Assembly: GCF_037126465.1 (NCBI RefSeq)
Contig: NC_088201.1
Location: forward strand, 8,747,001-8,811,000
Length of the DNA stretch: 64,000 bases
From: Ornithodoros turicata
Taxonomy: Eukaryota > Arthropoda > Arachnida > Ixodida > Argasidae
Direction of reading: 5' to 3'
The notes beneath the pieces are model-generated. The model did no database searches. It was not told the origin of the DNA and saw nothing but the letters and a program-made list of their open reading frames with translations. This document shows positions 49,461-60,352 of the stretch, piece by piece (the first letter of the stretch is position 1; every line of letters begins with the position of its first letter). The translations under genes were made by a program, and so were the position numbers.

Positions 49461-50025
49461 ACACTCATTAAAGCGGCGATTTGTTCTTTTTATCTTTTTT
49501 TTTTTCAGATAATCTTTAGAAACGCTGAATAATCAATAACTGCATAAATTGAATGAAAATACAATTATTGCTTTCGTAGCAGTTCACAGTAGCTCGTTAA
49601 TGACACTCCATAATATATGTTTGGGTTGGATTGGATTGGGTGAAAGAAACATATGGAGATGGTGGTTCCACAAAACGAGAAGCTGGCTACTCCGGAGCGC
49701 TTAAAGCTGACCGCTGGGGTTTGGGGGTTAATAAAGAGATGGAAGCAGAAAAGATGGGAAAGTCACCAAATTAACAAGAAGAGTGAAATAGCTTATGTGT
49801 GCACCGATATTCGCCGGCAAATACAACGGGCGCGATGTTCAGCAACATTTATGTTTCCAATTGATTTACGACGGGCTTACGACATTGTATCGGTATTGTC
49901 AGGTTCATTGGCTCAATATCAAACGATGTTGAACACTCAACACCAGATAAGTATTGCTTATGTTGACTGATAATATTAGATTTCTACTGTTTCAACTATT
50001 ACATGCTACCTGGGAAGGTAGCGTA
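49461..50025. other. No gene recognised
   Basis: A plus-strand 105-codon frame (49653-49970) has no recognised motif. T run at 49493-49505. Confidence 0.4.
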
Positions 50026-50202
50026 TACAGTGAACCCTCGTTATTATGACCATGGTCGTTTCTGAAAATTTTGGTCATAGTGCAGAATTGTCATATTAAC
50101 GGGAAAAATTTGCAGATGCTTCACTGCATTGTTCCCCAGGAGTATGGTCGTAAAGCGCGTATGTCAGATTATCGGGGGTCATATTAATGAGGGTTCACTG
50201 TA
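50026..50202. mobile_element. pogo/Tigger-like MITE, TA-flanked
   Basis: The terminal inverted repeats CAGTGAACCCTCGTTATTAT, GACC (from 50028) and the complement of GGTCATATTAATGAGGGTTC, ACTG (ending 50200) are flanked by TA on both sides. A CAGTGxACCCTCGTTA terminus and a TA duplication are typical of pogo/Tigger-type elements of the Tc1/mariner superfamily. The 173-bp interior repeats the TGGTCATA/TATGGTCG motif and has no coding capacity. Confidence 0.92.
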
Positions 50203-52124
50203 CTGCGTTTCAACTCTGTGAAATGACCATCAGTGCAGGTTGACCCGAGTTTAGCGACTTGGAAGCTTCAGAAAAGTAAAAAAAAAGCCGATGTTGCTTA
50301 CAGTGACGTTGCAGGAACAGTTCTTATGGAATATTAACTTCGAACTTGATTGACCTCAACCATAACCAGTCTCGTGACGACAAGTTCTCATTAAAGCGCA
50401 AACCATCGGTTTCAGAGAAACACATAGGAAATCTTTTGAGAAACCCATTATACATAGCTCCTCACTTAATATTATCATACTGTCACAACAAAGATAGCAC
50501 CCTGAGAGTACAGCGCAGACGCGTGTCGAAGAGTCTGAGCTCCACCCAAAATCGGAGTGACGAGTATACCAAAATGTACGTCACGACAGGCGACATACGT
50601 TTATTAATATTCTCACAAGGTCCTGCCTTGCAAAAGCCACAAGAAAAAAAAAGAAAAAAAAAAGAACGACAATGTGCGCGAATCAGCATATCAAGTGAGA
50701 AACGATTTAATCGGAAGCAGCTCGACGTTCGATTTCGGGACGTACAGGCAACCAAGTCTGGTCTGCTCTCCTATCTGGGACGCAATATGCACTTTCGAAA
50801 TTATAACTCCTGAGCTCTCTTTATTGCTGTCTGGGCTAAAGCAGTGGCGCAGAAACTGGAGCTTCTTACGCACGCTGGAATAAAATACCACGGGAACTGC
50901 GTTGCGCTGAAGTAACCCAGCTCGAAATTAAAAACCCCCCACTCCACACCTATGCTTCTTCCCTCGTGGTGCTGTCGACGTCGTTTTTTGCTCGGTATAA
51001 CGAATGGCTGAGCTATAAACTGGGCTGGCGTTGCTGTTTCTCATTCTGACTGTTGCGCTTCCATGAAGCAGACTAAATTTCGTTCTCCCAGTAGACGACT
51101 AAAGCTTTCGTTGGCGCCACACTCGGCGCCGCCGTGGTTATAATTAATTAAACTGTCACAAAGAGGATTCGGCATGTCGCTCTGTAACCGCTGAAATGTC
51201 ACGCGAGAGCGTGAGAGATTTCCACAAACAGAGGTGTGATACGTTAATAAGTGAGCGTAGAGATAGAGAGGACGTCAAGCAATCGGCGCCGTGGGATTAG
51301 ACTTCAGCGCTCGCAATAAAATATCCAAGGTTTTTAAAGCTAATCCATGTCTTTCTGCTGAGCCGTTCAGCTATAACGTTCAGCTGTAAATTCCCGGTAG
51401 ATACGTGGTTTGTAAACTCTTCAGTGGCATATCCGACATCATCAAATTCCTACCTATAGCGAGAACGCTTTGTTTTGTGTGTGGGAGAGATTTACTAGAC
51501 GGATTTCACATGGTACACGCTTTGTTTTATCCGCAATAACCGAAGCGCTGATGAGAAATGTCCGTAGGTGTTTACAACCGACTCTGCATGCTTCCTCGGG
51601 GATATCGGCCACGTCGTCAACGTCACGTTACGTCTACTTCACTGACCGTGAGGCCAACTTTGGGCTCGAGGGAATGAAGCGGCGCACAACAAGATGAAGA
51701 ACAATGATCGATATATTCTCTCCGGCGTATTTACAAATCTTGGTGCAGGAGTATATATCGAGAACTATACCGTCGGGAATGGTCAACATGGGTTTCAGCG
51801 CAGTCTGGAACATCACTCGTTCTTCTCGGTACAGTTGTACTCTAAAAGAGCAATATGTCCTCTAGAGTCATTCACTTTGATAAGAGTGCGTAATACCGAG
51901 TCAAATATACCTCATATATATATACATGCCTCCGTTCTGACAGTTTTTCGTGAATTGCTTAGAGGAGCGCCAGATCAAATGGTAATGCTAATGGTAATGA
52001 TAATAACAAAATGAAGACACTAAGCTTCGTAACGGAAACTTATGTGAAGGTCTGCGACCTCGACTTTTGATACAAATGACTACAATAGGTGGTGGCGCTC
52101 TCTGCGTTGCCCACCATTTCTCGA
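50203..52124. other. No gene recognised
   Basis: A 155-codon plus-strand frame (50346-50813) overlaps a minus-strand frame of 90 codons (50483-50755) and neither has motifs. No repeats of note apart from an A-rich stretch at 50644-50665. Confidence 0.4.
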
Positions 52125-52190
52125 GGTGTGTGTGTGTAATTGAGGGTTTTATGGCGCAAGGGCAACTTGGGCCAAAGAGCGCCAAATCAA
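52125..52190 (-). repeat. Solo LINE 3' terminus, design II with (CA)n
   Basis: Minus strand: TTGATTTGGCGCTCTTTGGC, CCAAGTTGCCCTTGCGCCAT, AAAACCCTCAATTACACACA and CAC. The GGCGCTC/TTGCGCC arms correspond to the other design-II stems, but the tail repeat is (CA)n instead of (ATC)n. Confidence 0.72.
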
Positions 52191-52587
52191 TGACTTAATG
52201 ACTATGAATGTTTAGGATGTTGACCAATATGGAAAGCTTCTGTTCTCATAAAAAGCATGGTAAAAACGTAAATGCTATTTCTCGAGGTATACGGCGAGGA
52301 AACATTACTTTGGAATCCTGTTAGACATGTGTGCTTTAATTGCGTCCACGGAGAAGCAGAGCAAATTGAGCGCAACCTATATCTTTCTATTTGCTTCTGC
52401 TACCACAATCATCATTCACCGCGCGCCTGTTATTTATTTTATATTGTCCAATGAACACGACCACACTACACTGGGTCTTTTGTGTATATAGCATGTGTTT
52501 TATCCCCTCGGTGGCTTACGCTTGCACCGCATAGCTCCTCATTTGTCAAGTCTGCGTGTGCGTGTGTGCTCCATTCACTTCATTCGC

Positions 52588-52672
52588 ACATGATTCACAT
52601 ATAATCGCTCATATGTAACGGGGTAGGGCACCGGAATTCCTGCGGTGAAACACCTCGTGTCATCGTCGCCAC
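52588..52672 (+). repeat. LINE 3' end, design III
   Basis: ATATAATCGCTCATATGTAA, CGGGGTAGGGCACCGGAATT, CCTGCGGTGAAACACCTCGT, then GTCATCGTCGCC. It matches TGCAATGGGGTAGGGTACCG...GCTGAAACACCCCATCTCATC at 60.3 kb. No coding part was recognised upstream. Confidence 0.68.
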
Positions 52673-52811
52673 GTAGATATATTGTTTATGTTCAACTACG
52701 TTTCATTACTTGTTTTTGTTTGTTTAGTTATATTTCGAGCGTGCTAACTGCAACTTATTTTTGTAGTGGTATCTAACTTAATACAGTTAAAAAATGATAC
52801 TGATAAGAGGA

Positions 52812-52893
52812 GGGGGGGATATATTTATTAGACGAAAAGGAAAAAAAAAGGGGGGGAAAGGTCAGCCAAACGAGACGTCGGCTTGCTATTCCA
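52812..52893 (-). repeat. Solo LINE 3' terminus, design I
   Basis: Minus strand: GGAATAGCAAGCCGACGTCT, CGTTTGGCTGACC, a C/T-rich run, CTTTTCGTCTAATAAATATA, TCCCCCCC. This is the clearest copy of the terminal blocks. The sequence upstream on the minus strand is AT-rich and non-coding. Confidence 0.82.
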
Positions 52894-53632
52894 GAAATAA
52901 ATATATATATATATAAATAAAGAAAATTAAGAAATAAATATAAATAAAAAGAATTACGAAATAAAGGATAAACTAACAAATGATGAAAGAAGGATGAGGT
53001 AAATTAAAGACAAAGTTGACTAATAAGATGACTGATAAGAGCTGTGCGCTAGAAAGACCCATCACGAATGTGCTTGCGCACACATCTGTTAGAGTCAATC
53101 TCACTTATGCCATATTTGTATCGAGTCGAATCCGATGCCGCTCTAATTCTTTGCCAACACACGTGCCGAGAGTTTATGAACGGCATAACACTTAATTTAC
53201 ATAAGAGAACGAGCTCCGTTTTATTGCAGCAGCCGTCAGAGCCAAATGGCTATAATTCGACTGCGAGAACGGCGCAGTTACAGATAAAAAAAAAGTACGA
53301 GAAGAGAGAAAAAAAAAACAGTGGCTGTAATGATCATTCGAGTCGTAGGAGAACTCTACGACACACATAAATTCGGGGAATAAAAACGAGAGGGAAATTT
53401 ACTGCAAGGATAAAAATAAACTACAAAAGTAGCCAGTTTAAAGTTCGGAAGATGCATATAGAAAATTGCATCCCCTTGTCCTTGGGATGCCGGGTTCGCT
53501 GGACTCCGGAACGTCGTTATAGCGGCGCACAGTGAGAGTTCTGGCTTAATGTACACTTGTTCACATATTTATGCACGTGTGTAGGTCTCATATCGTCGTG
53601 GGAAAATCTGGACGGGGCTCGTCAGCGAGTCT
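52894..53632. other. No gene recognised
   Basis: An AT-rich stretch with (AT)n at 52900-52916 and A-rich tracts. No supportable gene. Confidence 0.4.
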
Positions 53633-53694
53633 TGATGATGATGATGATTCGGGTTTTTATGGCGTATGAGCAACTAAGGCTATAATGCGCCAAT
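53633..53694 (-). repeat. LINE 3' terminus, design II
   Basis: Minus strand: TTGGCGCATTATAGCCTTAG, TTGCTCATACGCCATAAAAA, CCCGAATCATC and (ATC)n. It lies about 80 bp downstream of the ORF2 end at 53776 in the same orientation and is therefore the real 3' end of that LINE. Confidence 0.85.
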
Positions 53695-53775
53695 ACTGTG
53701 ATATATGATCTTTTAAGAGTTAAAAGATAACGATCAATTTAAAACTGATATAAACATCAAAAAATATATGTGAAT

Positions 53776-54131
53776 TCAGATATCTCTTAGGTATCCAGTG
53801 TCCCTAAAAAACTTGTAAACTCTGCTAAAACTTACAAGCGGCTCATCGCCCAGCAAAAGGGCTGGGTGAAGAGGAATTCTATACCGGTAGAACTCAGAAA
53901 AATGAGTTTGGCGATGATGTTCCTGGAGAGGGCAGCTGATGAGAATGTGAAGAATAGACAACTGCTCAGTCTTACTCTTAGGGAATGTTTGAGAAGTGGG
54001 GAGTATATGGATGCCATGTAGCGCATGTTGCTTCCGTCCGGGATGAAAGGACCGCCTTTTCTCTCATTTCCCATGATCCCTTTTCTGCCATTATACAGGT
54101 GCGTCACGAGAGGCGGTTCAAAAATTTTCAT
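53776..54131 (-). pseudogene. I-type LINE ORF2 C-terminus
   Basis: The minus strand encodes ISPLLKHSLRVRL-like text and, after a frame change, MSILHILISCPLQEHHRQTH, FSEFYRYRIPLHPALLLGDE and VSFSRVYKFFRDTGYLRDI before the stop. HIL-x-x-CPLxxEHR and a final hydrophobic FxRDTGYL compare with the HxLLHCQRH and VLRFLRDTGLL of the LINE at 17371-18150. Its 3' end is a design-II stem-loop. The 5' part is truncated near 54130. Confidence 0.82.
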
Positions 54132-54890
54132 AGATCCAGGTTAATGAGCTCTCGAGATAATTTGGCTAATTAATAAAACGGGTTCGTTGACTTTAATTAG
54201 GAAGTTGTATAACAAGACCCTGAGGTCCCTAATCCGCAAAAATGAAAACCCCAGCGAGCCCGCATAGTGCACTAGGAGAGATGGATAAATGTAAACTATC
54301 CGTGTATCCTGCGATGTTTTGTTTCAGGCGCGCTTACGTTTTCGGGCAGCGCGATGCTTTCAAAGAAAAAGAAAGCTCAGTTCAGTTCAGTTCAGAAAAA
54401 TAAAAGGCCTACGGCGACGTCATCTCACGAGCACGCCACGTTCGTGCCTCTTTCTGACCCCGTTGTCACCACAAGCTGAAACTTTCATAGCACCCGCATT
54501 CCCCTCTTCTAACCCTATCTCTCTCTCTCTTTTTTTTTTTTCATAAAAGACTAGCAAGCCAGGTTTTCCTTGGCTGACCTCTCTCTACCCATAACAAACA
54601 ACCAAACAAGCTGAAAATGAAACAGCGAACACATAGCAGCTCGAGACGGCCGTCTCCCTTCAGATCGGCGTTCCTATGATCGCCGTGGAGGGAGACAAAG
54701 TAGTGCATGCCTAGCTCTTCGTTTTTAGAGCGAGGGCAGTAGTATTGTTGAATCGTGATGTGGGCAAGCATTGCGCTTGTTCCATTCTACAGTTGGCAAT
54801 ACAACAGTACGTGTGGTAGTCGTGAAAATGCTCGCCGTTTATCGGCCACACTTGTGGCGACAAAACGGACTGCCAGGTACACAAAACACA
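54132..54890. repeat. Mostly unassigned; LINE-tail remnant at about 54548-54600
   Basis: After a CT/T run (54520-54541), AGACTAGCAAGCCAGGTTTT, CCTTGGCTGACCTC resembles the AGCAAGCC...GGCTGACC blocks of design I, but AATAAATATAT and the C run are absent. A (CAGTT)n repeat lies at 54379-54395. The rest holds nothing I recognise. Confidence 0.45.
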
Positions 54891-54957
54891 AGAGTAAAAA
54901 CCGGGACTAGTGTACCCAAAAGGGGAAAAAGGCGGGAGGACGATAATTAGGATGCTT

Positions 54958-54985
54958 GACGTTTCGAGCAGATGCTCTTCATCAG
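54958..54985 (-). ncRNA. Hammerhead-ribozyme-like core, minus strand
   Basis: Minus strand: CTGATGAA, stem GAGC with loop ATCT and closing GCTC, then GAAACGTC. The CUGAUGA and GAAA core boxes and a four-pair stem II are present, with an extra A before stem II. A proper stem I and a cleavage-site partner could not be paired convincingly, so activity is uncertain. Confidence 0.45.
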
Positions 54986-55039
54986 CAAAAGGGGAAACAG
55001 AACGCTAGTGTCGGCGGACGTTCTTGCTTTCTCCTTTTT

Positions 55040-55067
55040 CTGATGAAGAGCGTCCGCTCGAAACGTC
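55040..55067 (+). ncRNA. Hammerhead-ribozyme-like core, plus strand
   Basis: CTGATGAA, stem GAGC/GCTC around GTCC, then GAAACGTC. Upstream, GACGTT (55018-55023) could pair with ACGTC to form stem III next to a U-U cleavage position, but the pyrimidine-rich stretch between GACGTT and CTGATGA does not form stem I. The core is intact; a complete active fold is not shown. Confidence 0.45.
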
Positions 55068-55132
55068 AAGCATCCTAATTATCGTCCTCCCACGTTTTTC
55101 CCCTTTTGGGTACGCTAGTCCCGGTTTTTACT

Positions 55133-56730
55133 CTCACACTTGTAGCGGGCAAAGTTACGACGAACGTAGGTAGAGGAGGTAGGGTGAGGTTCCAGGCAGT
55201 ACTTCGTTCCTCGATGACGATCTTGAGGCAGCCCGTGGAGGATAAAATGGCTCAGTTCAGGACCGGGAAGAAGGGAGGGACGGCAGATAAAAGAAAAAGT
55301 GTTTTAGCAAAACAGAAGTTGAGTAGATGTGTGTCCCCTATAACGCCTTATGTAATGAGGGAATAGCGGTTACCGTTGGGACGGTTTCTTTTCATTTGAC
55401 TAGCATTGACATGGCCATGACTACTGGTGTTGCCTTTAGTGTCCTTCCACTATGGGCATTGCAAAAGCCTAATAAGCCTATTTATCAACCACCACCACCA
55501 CCACCACCTAATAAGCCTAATTCTCGTTGATGTATCTAGGCCACCACACATCATAGCTGGATCTAATGCGCTGCAAAACAGGTGGAACATCGCTTCGAGA
55601 AACCGAGCATGGCGTGTTAGAGGATCAGAATCCCGCATTCGATGAGGCAGAAACGGCTTCCGTTTCGGATCGACAAATTATGATCTTCGTTTCGGAGGAC
55701 AACAGCTGGACTGCTGTTACCAGGGGGTGCTACTTGCGTTACTAAATGTTGACTGGCATTACCAGGTATGACGTTAGTAGGAGGAACGACGTAACGGGAA
55801 GGACATACGATCAGAATCACTTTTCTCTCAGGTGGCGCGATAAGGATATTCCGGGCTGTGCTTTTAATACTACAGCGGGCGCGCTTCCCATGCTAGTATG
55901 GCAGCCTAAAACAAGGTATGCCGTGCAACGGTGCGCATGCATTAAGAAGAAAGTAAAGCGATGCACAAAGAGCGCTCTCCAAGTTGCAAAAACTGCTCCG
56001 CTCGTCGTGCTTAGGTATATATTCGCGAGCAACCTCATTAGCAGCACTAATCAACTATGCAACCGCACAGCCTGTACAGTCTGCAGACAAGCCTCATATG
56101 TATGGGCTTGTTTTACTCGCGACTACTAAACCCTGTCCCTGTTAGTGCTTTCCATTCGGCGCTTGGGGAAGAGCAGTATCCATGATTAAATTAGCACTTT
56201 GCGGCGCCTAGGGATGCAGAGGCCCTTTCAACTTTGACGAACTTTGTTCGTCAATAATCGCGTGGATACAGAGTGTGTGTAGCCGCCATTCCTTACACCC
56301 GTAGCTATTGCACGAGTCCATAAAACGTGAGAACAAGGGCGTTCCAGGCGTTTGTTGTCTAATGTTATTTATACGGTAAATGAACCTCATTAGCGCTCTA
56401 TTTTTATTGTTTTACTTTCCAAGTTGCTCAGTAGACGATAGTAGTGTGATCAGTGGTGGACTACGCTTTTAGTGCACAAGTAATAAGCCTGATGCCACGT
56501 GATATGACCACTATATATGACCTTTTTGGAGATGATTACACTTGAGTATGGAGACCTTTATGACGTGTTCCGTCACGTCTATGTTCTCTTGTTTTTAAGC
56601 AAGCTGTTTAGACAAGGTTCATCGTTCGCTTAAATCATGAATATTCATCGCGTCCTATCCTTGTCTCATCTCATCTTATCATCCCATTTCATCATCAGCA
56701 CGCAGTATCAGCACGCAGTAGACATCTAAG
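55133..56730. other. No gene recognised
   Basis: A (CCA)n microsatellite lies at about 55488-55508. Frames to 127 codons (55746-56129, plus) have a Cys/Lys-rich sequence without a recognised domain. No termini were read. Confidence 0.4.
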
Positions 56731-57616
56731 TATACAGGGTGTCCCAGAAAACGTGTCATTGAATTATAATAAAAAAACTACGCCACCTAAAATCATGCGG
56801 TCAACGGCATTTGTTCTTATTAGGTTTTTGCCACCTTGTAAAGTTAATGTCATGTACCCCAAGTTTAATTATGCAAATATTTGCGAACTGAACTCAGAAA
56901 TTTGCCAAGGGAAGGTCACTTTTTTACCCCACCAATATGAAGAGCGTGCCGAATTCACTCAAATTGATGATAATTGGCAGTGATATTCACGAGCTATCCC
57001 ATCGGAAAAAATAGCCGAATATCATGCTTTTCGGAGCACCGGACCATAACGCGCGATGTCTGTCTGAGCGCAATCGCTCGCAGTCCGACGAAAGGAGGTT
57101 ACGAAGCCAGCCCACAGAGTGATAGTAGAAAAAGTAACAGTTCCTAAAATTGGGAGAGGGAAAGCATTATCCCAGCGAAAGTCGGACGTGATAAGCCATG
57201 CCTGCGTTATCTCTTTCTGCGATGCCGGGGTGGGCTGGGTTTCCTACCTCCTTTCGTCGGACTGACACAGATTGCGCTGAAAAATTCATCGTGCGCTATT
57301 CTGAGCGACCTCCGTAGAGCATGATTTTCGGCTATTTTTTTCCGATGGGATAGCTCCTGAATATCCCTGTCAATTATCATTAATTTTAGTAAATTCGACA
57401 GGCTCTTCACATTGGTGGGGTAAAAAAGTGACCTTTACTAGGCAAATTTCCGACTTAAGCTCGCAAAAATTTACATAATTAAACTTACGTCACACGACAT
57501 TCACATGAGGAGGTGGCAAAAACCCAGTAAGAACAAATACCGTTGACCGCATGACTCTAGGTGGTGTAGTTTTTTTATTATAATTCAATGACACGTTTTC
57601 TGGGACACCCTGTATA
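56731..57616. mobile_element. Long foldback element, mariner-like ends, about 886 bp
   Basis: The left end TATACAGGGTGTCCCAGAAA, ACGTGTCATTGAATTATAAT is matched by the complement of the right end, ATTATAATTCAATGACACGT, TTTCTGGGACACCCTGTATA. The arms extend inward with moderate divergence for about 380 bp each (for example TTGCCAAGGGAAGGTCACTT against AAGTGACCTTTACTAGGCAA; CCGACGAAAGGAGGTTACGA against CTACCTCCTTTCGTCGGACT). CAGGGTGTCCCA termini next to TA are usual for mariner-like MITEs in arthropods. The short centre is non-coding. Confidence 0.93.
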
Positions 57617-59844
57617 CGTTGAGATGCAGCCACGGTGAATGCAGCTATTGTGAATATCCAATATATACTAATGCAAGAGCGGGCGGTCACCACACGTAAG
57701 ACTGCGCTTGCACAACGTGAAAAGCGAAACAGCTGCCACCACTGCCGACGAAAGGGGTAAAAAAATAATAATAATGTAATTGCATCCGCGCACTGTTACC
57801 TAAAATGTGGGCGACAGACATTCTTTACGGAATCCGTGTCAAATTCTGCTCTCAGTGTGCATTACTCACAGAGATCATTTACATAAAATGAAATTGTGTA
57901 AGATGTGCATATACGCTCAGAATACATGCGGGATGAAAATGCGGGCGAAAAAAATTTTAGCGTTTAGCATTGAATTTTTTTTCGGAGGGGGCTCTCGCTC
58001 GAACCTTTCACATTTCGCACACTCGCGCGATTCATCCGTGATAAAGATTCTCTTCTCTATCGAGAAATTTCGACTCGGCGCTTTCAGAATGTTTGTCACT
58101 GAAAACGCTTCACTGCAGTACTCTCTTTATGGCAGGAAACACAACCCACCTGGTGGATATCTTGTGGCACTGAACTCGGTGGGCATGAATGATGGCCAAT
58201 TCACCGCCAGCGTAGTCGATTGTTACCCGGCGTGCTTTCCTTGTCACTGGTTAAATTGCGAAGATAGTGAAATGCGCAGAGTAGCGTAAAGCTGCCACAC
58301 CAAAGTCAAAGGCAGCATACCACTGACCAACTTCCCACTTGAGTCATTGTTCCGCTAAACCGACACCAGGCGTCCTCGTGCTGCCTCTTCAACCTTCAAT
58401 GAATATTTTGTGGTTGCTCACTTCAGGACCTGAGAACCCGATAACTACACATTAATCTTCTCTGCTTCCACGAAGATTAAGAAAAAAAAAAACATCAGAA
58501 GGGCCAGAAAGAAGGAAATGCGTGATCTCTTCGCCGTTGACGATAGGCAGTGGCTAGAAAGGATTCGTGCACCGACCACTGAAGACTGAGCGGAAGGAAG
58601 TCACACACAGCGTTGTCAGCTGCGGTCCCACTGCACCATCCGTGAAGCATATTAGTCGCGCTTTGGTGATTATCTTGCACAATTCCCCTTCGTACCTTTC
58701 CTGTGGTTCTTTTGAAAGGGTTACTGTTACGCCTACAGCAGGTCATATGCAGACTCTATGGGGATACACGGCGATACAGAGACAATGTACGGCGTGGACG
58801 CCGGACACCAAGTCGATAGCCTCTCTCAATCACTTCCCTTCGTGCTCGTTTCGCAGGCGCAAGTAGGCGACCGTCTCGACTGCTGTTTCCTGGCGCCCAT
58901 ATCCATAGGCCCGTGAGCAGCGGGAGGAGAAGCGGGATCATGCCAGACGTGCCCGATTTTCTCCACTTACCAAGTTCATTTCTTGTTCCTCGGGCACCAC
59001 ACTGTGCTCCCCCTCCCCTGTCGTTTCTTGGATTGAGATTTCCGTGTTTGTCCGTCCTCGATCGCGTGCTCGTTTTTCAATATATGCTGGATCATCAGTC
59101 ACGTAGCTGAAGCATCACGTAGCTGTAGTACAGTCGTCTACAACGTGACTTTGAATTTTTATTTGCATATTAAGATTGCATTTTGTCTCTGCCTCCTCGT
59201 ACGTAGGTTAGCGAAGAGTACCAATGTAGAATCGACAGATAATATTTTTCTGGTTTTGTAACATTCTATTTTAACAGATACACTGCAAACACTCCACCTT
59301 AAACTAAATGCAGTGCACTTCCCTCGGAAAGCAAGTAGAAACGCAAATCTTTGCCATGCCTTTCCAACTCTGAAGCCATGCGCGTAACAGTTTTCTGCCT
59401 GCTTTGCAATCGCTGACTGAACATCAATTCGCTATGCATAGGCTTGTCACCTTTTCTTCCGTGTTTATATGCCATTCTTTACTGTTGGATGCTAAAACAC
59501 GAATGTGCTCCGGCGAATGAACGCCAAGATGCCTTCCTATCTGCACAGATAGACAAACAGACACAACCAGTGTCCCACAAATGACCTTGACAGGGCGTCT
59601 AAGAGCTCATCGACGTATGTCTCGTCACCACGGACGCTGGCTAACATGGCGATGGTGGCATGCGCGAGGGCACGTATAGCACACGGTGTTTACAACCAAC
59701 AGTGAGAGAGTGACCACCAAGATTGTCTTTTTCCAAGCAGCACAAGCGGACACAGTGAAGATACACTCAAAGATCGAAATTGGGAAACAAACTGAAAATA
59801 ATAAACACGCTGAACATGAAAGTAATATGTAAGAGAACTGGTGT
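57617..59844. other. No gene recognised
   Basis: A 160-codon plus-strand frame (57807-58289) contains Cys and His residues but no pattern I recognise. Other frames are short and overlap. No terminal repeats or tRNA-like boxes were seen. Confidence 0.35.
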
Positions 59845-60084
59845 ATGGCTGACGTTGGCAAAATACAGTGGTATTCGTTTTGTGCTATGTCCATTTGTCT
59901 TTTCCCCCAAGTTCAATTCAAGTGCATGATCAGATGCTGTGACACAAGCCTCTGTTCCACCGGAGGTGTCGTGGCGACCACCCAGCACATTCTTATGGAA
60001 TGTGCACTCTACTGCCCGCAAAGGCGGATACTGTGTGATGAGCTTGCCCGTATCATTAAGAGACCGCTCAACTTATGCCTATGA
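59845..60084 (+). pseudogene. LINE ORF2 C-terminal tail
   Basis: The plus strand encodes CLFPQVQFKCMIRCCDTSLC, STGGVVATTQHILMECALYC and PQRRILCDELARIIKRPLNL before the stop. C-x-C...QHILMECxLYxxxR is the zinc-finger-like tail of I/R1-type ORF2. It is abruptly followed by the G run of an oppositely oriented design-I tail at 60102. Confidence 0.82.
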
Positions 60085-60101
60085 AGCTGTGCTCCATCGT
60101 C

Positions 60102-60182
60102 GGGGGGGGGGGGGGGGGGGGATATGTTTATTAAGAAAAAAAGAAAGGAAAGGTTAGCCAGGCAAAGAGCCGGCTCGGCTTC
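60102..60182 (-). repeat. Solo LINE 3' terminus, design I, with 20-base C run
   Basis: Minus strand: GAGCCGGCTCTTTGCCTGGC, TAACCTTTCCTTTCTTTTTT, TCTTAATAAACATATC and about 20 C. It abuts, in opposite orientation, the LINE tail ending at 60084, with about 17 bp in between. Confidence 0.82.
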
Positions 60183-60254
60183 TTCACATATTCATTGGCT
60201 TCCTGTCGTCCACTGGATTGCTCCAGACGCTTTAATTTTTTGTGGTATTTTCAC

Positions 60255-60352
60255 CCTTCCTTCATCATCCTCACATAATGTTCGACGTGCAATGGGGTAG
60301 GGTACCGCACCACCGCGCTGAAACACCCCATCTCATCATCATCATCATCTAT
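60255..60352 (+). repeat. LINE 3' end, design III with (ATC)n
   Basis: CATAATGTTCGACGTGCAAT, GGGGTAGGGTACCGCACCAC, CGCGCTGAAACACCCCATCT and (CATCAT)n. This is the clearest design-III copy. No coding end is recognisable immediately upstream. Confidence 0.72.

Larger units (their letters stand above)
54891..55132. repeat. Large palindrome with two hammerhead-like cores
   Basis: The left arm (54891-about 54995) and right arm (about 55035-55132) are near-perfect complements: AGTAAAAACCGGGACTAGTG, TACCCAAAAGGGGAAAAA, GGAGGACGATAATTAGGATG, CTTGACGTTTCGAGC. A spacer of about 40 bp separates them. Each arm carries a CTGATGA - short hairpin - GAAAC motif, read on the plus strand at 55040 and on the minus strand at 54985. 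This looks like two inverted copies of one element's terminal segment. Similar GATGAAGAGC...GCTCGAAACGTC sequences are known from Penelope-like elements; the assignment here is inference. Confidence 0.8.

Noticed and set aside
50346..50813. 155-codon frame as a gene
   Set aside because: An overlapping opposite-strand frame of similar quality and no motifs; Lys/Arg-rich because of an A-rich tract.
57807..58289. 160-codon Cys/His-containing frame as a zinc-finger gene
   Set aside because: Cys and His spacing fits no zinc-finger class, and the frame includes low-complexity Phe/Gly stretches.
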